Origin: Bacillota bacterium
Lineage (GTDB): Bacteria; Bacillota; UBA4882; UBA10575
Assembly (NCBI GenBank): GCA_012521315.1
Contig: JAAYMP010000091.1
Span: 1 to 6,313 of the forward strand
Direction of reading: 5' to 3'
DNA length: 6,313 nt
A program made the position numbers and the translations under genes. How positions within the stretch are numbered: position 1 is the stretch's first letter; each line of letters starts with the position of its first letter. Below, piece by piece: positions 4,953 through 6,313 of the stretch. The notes beneath the pieces were generated by a model. That model had not been told where the DNA came from. It did no database searches and was given only the letters and a program-made list of their open reading frames with translations.

Positions 4953-5263
4953 TTTAACCCGCCTCTTTCGTGGTTGTTGCCAAAAAGACTTTTCTCCCTG
5001 GTTCGCTTCTGGTGGTCGATGTATAACCGTCAAGTTCTGTAGTCACTGCATCTTCCCACCATTAATTTTATGCTTTTTGCTCCGAAAACCCTGCCGCCGG
5101 GGAGGATATCTTTGGGCGGAGCACAAAATAAATAGTAAAGGAAGAGCAGTGGCGATGACTTTGGCCAAAACCGGCGTAAAGGCGCAAAGGAAGATGATTG
5201 AGAAGTAGGCGATTGTTGGGAGCAAACGCTTAAAGTGGGAAGATGGGAAGGAGAGGAAGCGGG
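4953..5263. other. Divergent intergenic region, no assigned gene
   Basis: This stretch of 311 bases between divergently read genes should hold promoters for both. On the minus strand TTGACG and TTATAC lie close together (about 5014-5031) but are not spaced as a -35/-10 pair. On the + strand no convincing promoter is seen. The stretch 5121-5203 is strongly purine-rich on the + strand, which makes the complementary strand look hydrophobic when translated. A 60-codon minus ORF here (5043-5225) has only a TTG start and no ribosome site, and I do not call it. Confidence 0.5.
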
Positions 5264-6124
5264 ATGGAACAGTACGACCTTTTGGTGATCGGGGGCGGCC
5301 CGGCCGGGTTGTCGGCGGCGGTGAACGGCCGGCGGAGAAACAAGCGGGTTTTGCTGGTGGGAAAAGAAAAAGTCAGTAATAAAATGCGCCAGGCCCACCG
5401 CGTCGACAATTATCTGGGTTTGCCCGGGGCTAGCGGAGCGGAGTTGGCCGCCAGCTACCGACAGCATGCCGTCGCCGAAGGGGTGGAACTGGTCGAGGAT
5501 GAAATTCGCAGCTTCTGGCCGGAAGAAGGCGGTTTTCAAGCCATGGGGAAAGAGCGGCTATATGCGGCGAAGACGGTGATCATTGCCTCGGGGATGCCGC
5601 AGAAGGCGTCGATCCCCGGCGAGGAAAAGCTGGTCGGCAAAGGGGTCAGCTACTGCGCCACCTGTGACGGGATGTTCTTCCGCGGGCAAAGGGTTTTTTT
5701 CCTTTCCGAACTGGAGGAAGGGGAGAAGGACGCCAATTTTCTGGCCGACCTTTGTTCCCGGGTTTACTATCTCCCCCGTTACCAGGGGGACTACCGGGGC
5801 CTCGACCCGCGGATTGAAGTGGTCTCCGGACGGGTCCTCCGCTTCCATGGCGAAGAGCGGCTGACCAAGGTGGAGACTTCCGCCGGGGAGTACGAGGTGG
5901 AGGGGGCCTTTATTGAACGGGCCAGTCTCCCCCTGGACAGTTTAATGCCGGATTTAGCCTTGGAAAACGGGTTTATTAAAGTGGACCGCCAGCAGCGGAC
6001 CAATCTGCCCGGGGTCTTTGCCGCCGGCGATTGTACCGGAAAACCGTGGCAGATTGCGAAGGCCGTGGGCGAGGGTCTGGTCGCGGCGTTAAGCGCCGTT
6101 GATTACCTGGCCACTTTAGCGTAG
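5264..6124 (+). CDS. Thioredoxin-reductase-like flavoprotein lacking the NADPH motif
   Basis: 286 residues; ATG 5264 is chosen because AAGGAGAGG (5248-5256) lies 7 bases upstream and FAD strand 1 follows at once (YDLLVIGGGPAGLSAA, GGGPAG at 10-15). Other class features are VDNYLGLPGASG (48-58), TVIIASG (104-110), the redox disulfide CATC at 131-134, and a C-terminal FAD motif GVFAAGDCTGKPWQIAKAVG (250-269). In NADPH-dependent TrxB the region after CATC carries GGGxSAxE and then HRRxxxR. Here the equivalent reads VFFLSELEEGEKDANFLADL (145-164) and YYLPRYQGDY, with no glycine triplet and no basic cluster. This is the pattern of clostridial ferredoxin-linked thioredoxin reductases (FFTR), which take electrons from reduced ferredoxin. 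The reductant is inferred; the loss of the motif is seen directly. The tlyA-type gene lies 101 bp downstream. Confidence 0.85.
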   Translation: MEQYDLLVIGGGPAGLSAAVNGRRRNKRVLLVGKEKVSNKMRQAHRVDNYLGLPGASGAELAASYRQHAVAEGVELVEDEIRSFWPEEGGFQAMGKERLYAAKTVIIASGMPQKASIPGEEKLVGKGVSYCATCDGMFFRGQRVFFLSELEEGEKDANFLADLCSRVYYLPRYQGDYRGLDPRIEVVSGRVLRFHGEERLTKVETSAGEYEVEGAFIERASLPLDSLMPDLALENGFIKVDRQQRTNLPGVFAAGDCTGKPWQIAKAVGEGLVAALSAVDYLATLA

Positions 6125-6133
6125 TAAACGTTG

Positions 6134-6145
6134 CGTTGGCCAACG
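6134..6145. promoter_or_regulatory. 12-bp perfect palindrome before tlyA
   Basis: CGTTGGCCAACG is fully self-complementary and lies 9 bp past the flavoprotein stop. Without a loop it cannot form a good RNA hairpin, so a dimeric-protein site is the more natural reading. Chance is not excluded. Confidence 0.3.
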
Positions 6146-6160
6146 AAGACGAGCTTTTCG

Positions 6161-6183
6161 AGCCCAGCCGGGCTTATTTCTTT
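6161..6183 (+). terminator. Weak terminator-like hairpin before tlyA
   Basis: AGCCC (6161-6165) pairs with GGGCT (6170-6174) around a 4-base loop, followed by the interrupted U-rich tail TATTTCTTT. The 5-bp stem and the broken T-tract suggest partial termination at best; some read-through from the flavoprotein gene into tlyA is likely. Confidence 0.4.
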
Positions 6184-6225
6184 GCAAGTCAACACGCGGG
6201 AGCGGGAAAGGAGGGCGCCGGGCAG

Positions 6226-6313
6226 ATGGAACGGGAGCGGATCGATGTTTTGCTGGTCGGACGAGGACTGGTGGAAAGCCGGAGCAAGGCCCAGGCTTTG
6301 ATCATGGCGGGCC
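6226..6313 (+). CDS. tlyA: TlyA-type rRNA 2'-O-methyltransferase, N-terminal end only
   Basis: The first 29 codons of a gene cut by the window end. AAAGGAGGG (6207-6215) lies 10 bases before the ATG. The start MERERIDVLLVGRGLVESRS, continuing KAQALIMAG, is the S4 RNA-binding domain that opens the TlyA family (RxDxLLVxRGLxxSRxKAxxLIxAG). TlyA proteins are about 270 residues, with an S4 domain and a Rossmann methyltransferase domain, and 2'-O-methylate cytidines in rRNA; they were once annotated as hemolysins. In many Clostridia tlyA lies between dxs and nadK/argR/recN, close to spo0A. Here the gene upstream is the flavoprotein instead of dxs. The family call is firm although only the S4 start is visible. 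Confidence 0.87.
   Translation, partial: MERERIDVLLVGRGLVESRSKAQALIMAG

Noticed and set aside
4953..5033. 27-residue N-terminal extension of the FabG-type protein
   Set aside because: The extension is charged, unlike any SDR start. The ATG at 4952 has its own ribosome site and gives the normal family length.
5043..5225. 60-codon minus-strand frame with a hydrophobic start (FSIIFLCAFTPVLAKVI) and basic tail
   Set aside because: Only a TTG start, no ribosome site, and the hydrophobicity follows from a purine-rich + strand. Not supported without conservation.

Overview
The window reads as chromosome of a spore-forming, probably anaerobic Firmicute of the Clostridia/Peptococcia type. Supporting signs are strong purine-rich ribosome binding sites, U-tract terminators, a DUF881–Sbp pair, a FapA/DUF342 gene, candidate Spo0A and sporulation-sigma sites, and a thioredoxin-reductase-like flavoprotein that appears to lack an NADPH site. 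The genus cannot be named from the sequence.

Layout, left to right. Positions 3-101 are the last codons of an MreB/Mbl-type actin homologue, closed by a terminator. Positions 232-1371 are a tight two-gene envelope unit: a DUF881 protein and the small basic membrane protein Sbp. In Bacillus this pair sits beside ftsA/ftsZ; here it ends in a terminator without them. Positions 1494-2476 hold a two-pass membrane protein with a soluble GAF-like C-terminal region and a 54-residue companion, behind a plausible SigE-type promoter. Positions 2574-2663 encode a 29-residue hydrophobic peptide followed by two tandem hairpins. A tRNA-Arg(UCG) lies at 2949-3025 with its own -10 box and terminator.

Positions 3066-3364 are an AT-rich gap carrying two exact Spo0A-box heptamers and a repeated 9-mer. 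It leads into two overlapping ORFs (3365-3712 and 3681-4100) that look like the two ends of a FapA/DUF342 protein with the middle missing and the frames out of register. A 16-bp perfect inverted repeat and a bidirectional terminator then separate these from a convergent FabG-type reductase on the minus strand (4218-4952).

After a 311-bp divergent gap comes a 286-residue flavoprotein with the thioredoxin reductase CATC disulfide and FAD motifs but no recognisable NADPH-binding motif. It matches what is expected of the ferredoxin-linked (FFTR-type) reductases. The window ends in the S4 domain of a TlyA-type rRNA 2'-O-methyltransferase.

The genes do not form one pathway. The recurring themes are cell envelope/cell shape, possible sporulation-timed expression, and anaerobic redox chemistry. 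The points most worth following are the pyridine-nucleotide-independent reductase candidate and the collapsed FapA locus under possible Spo0A control.
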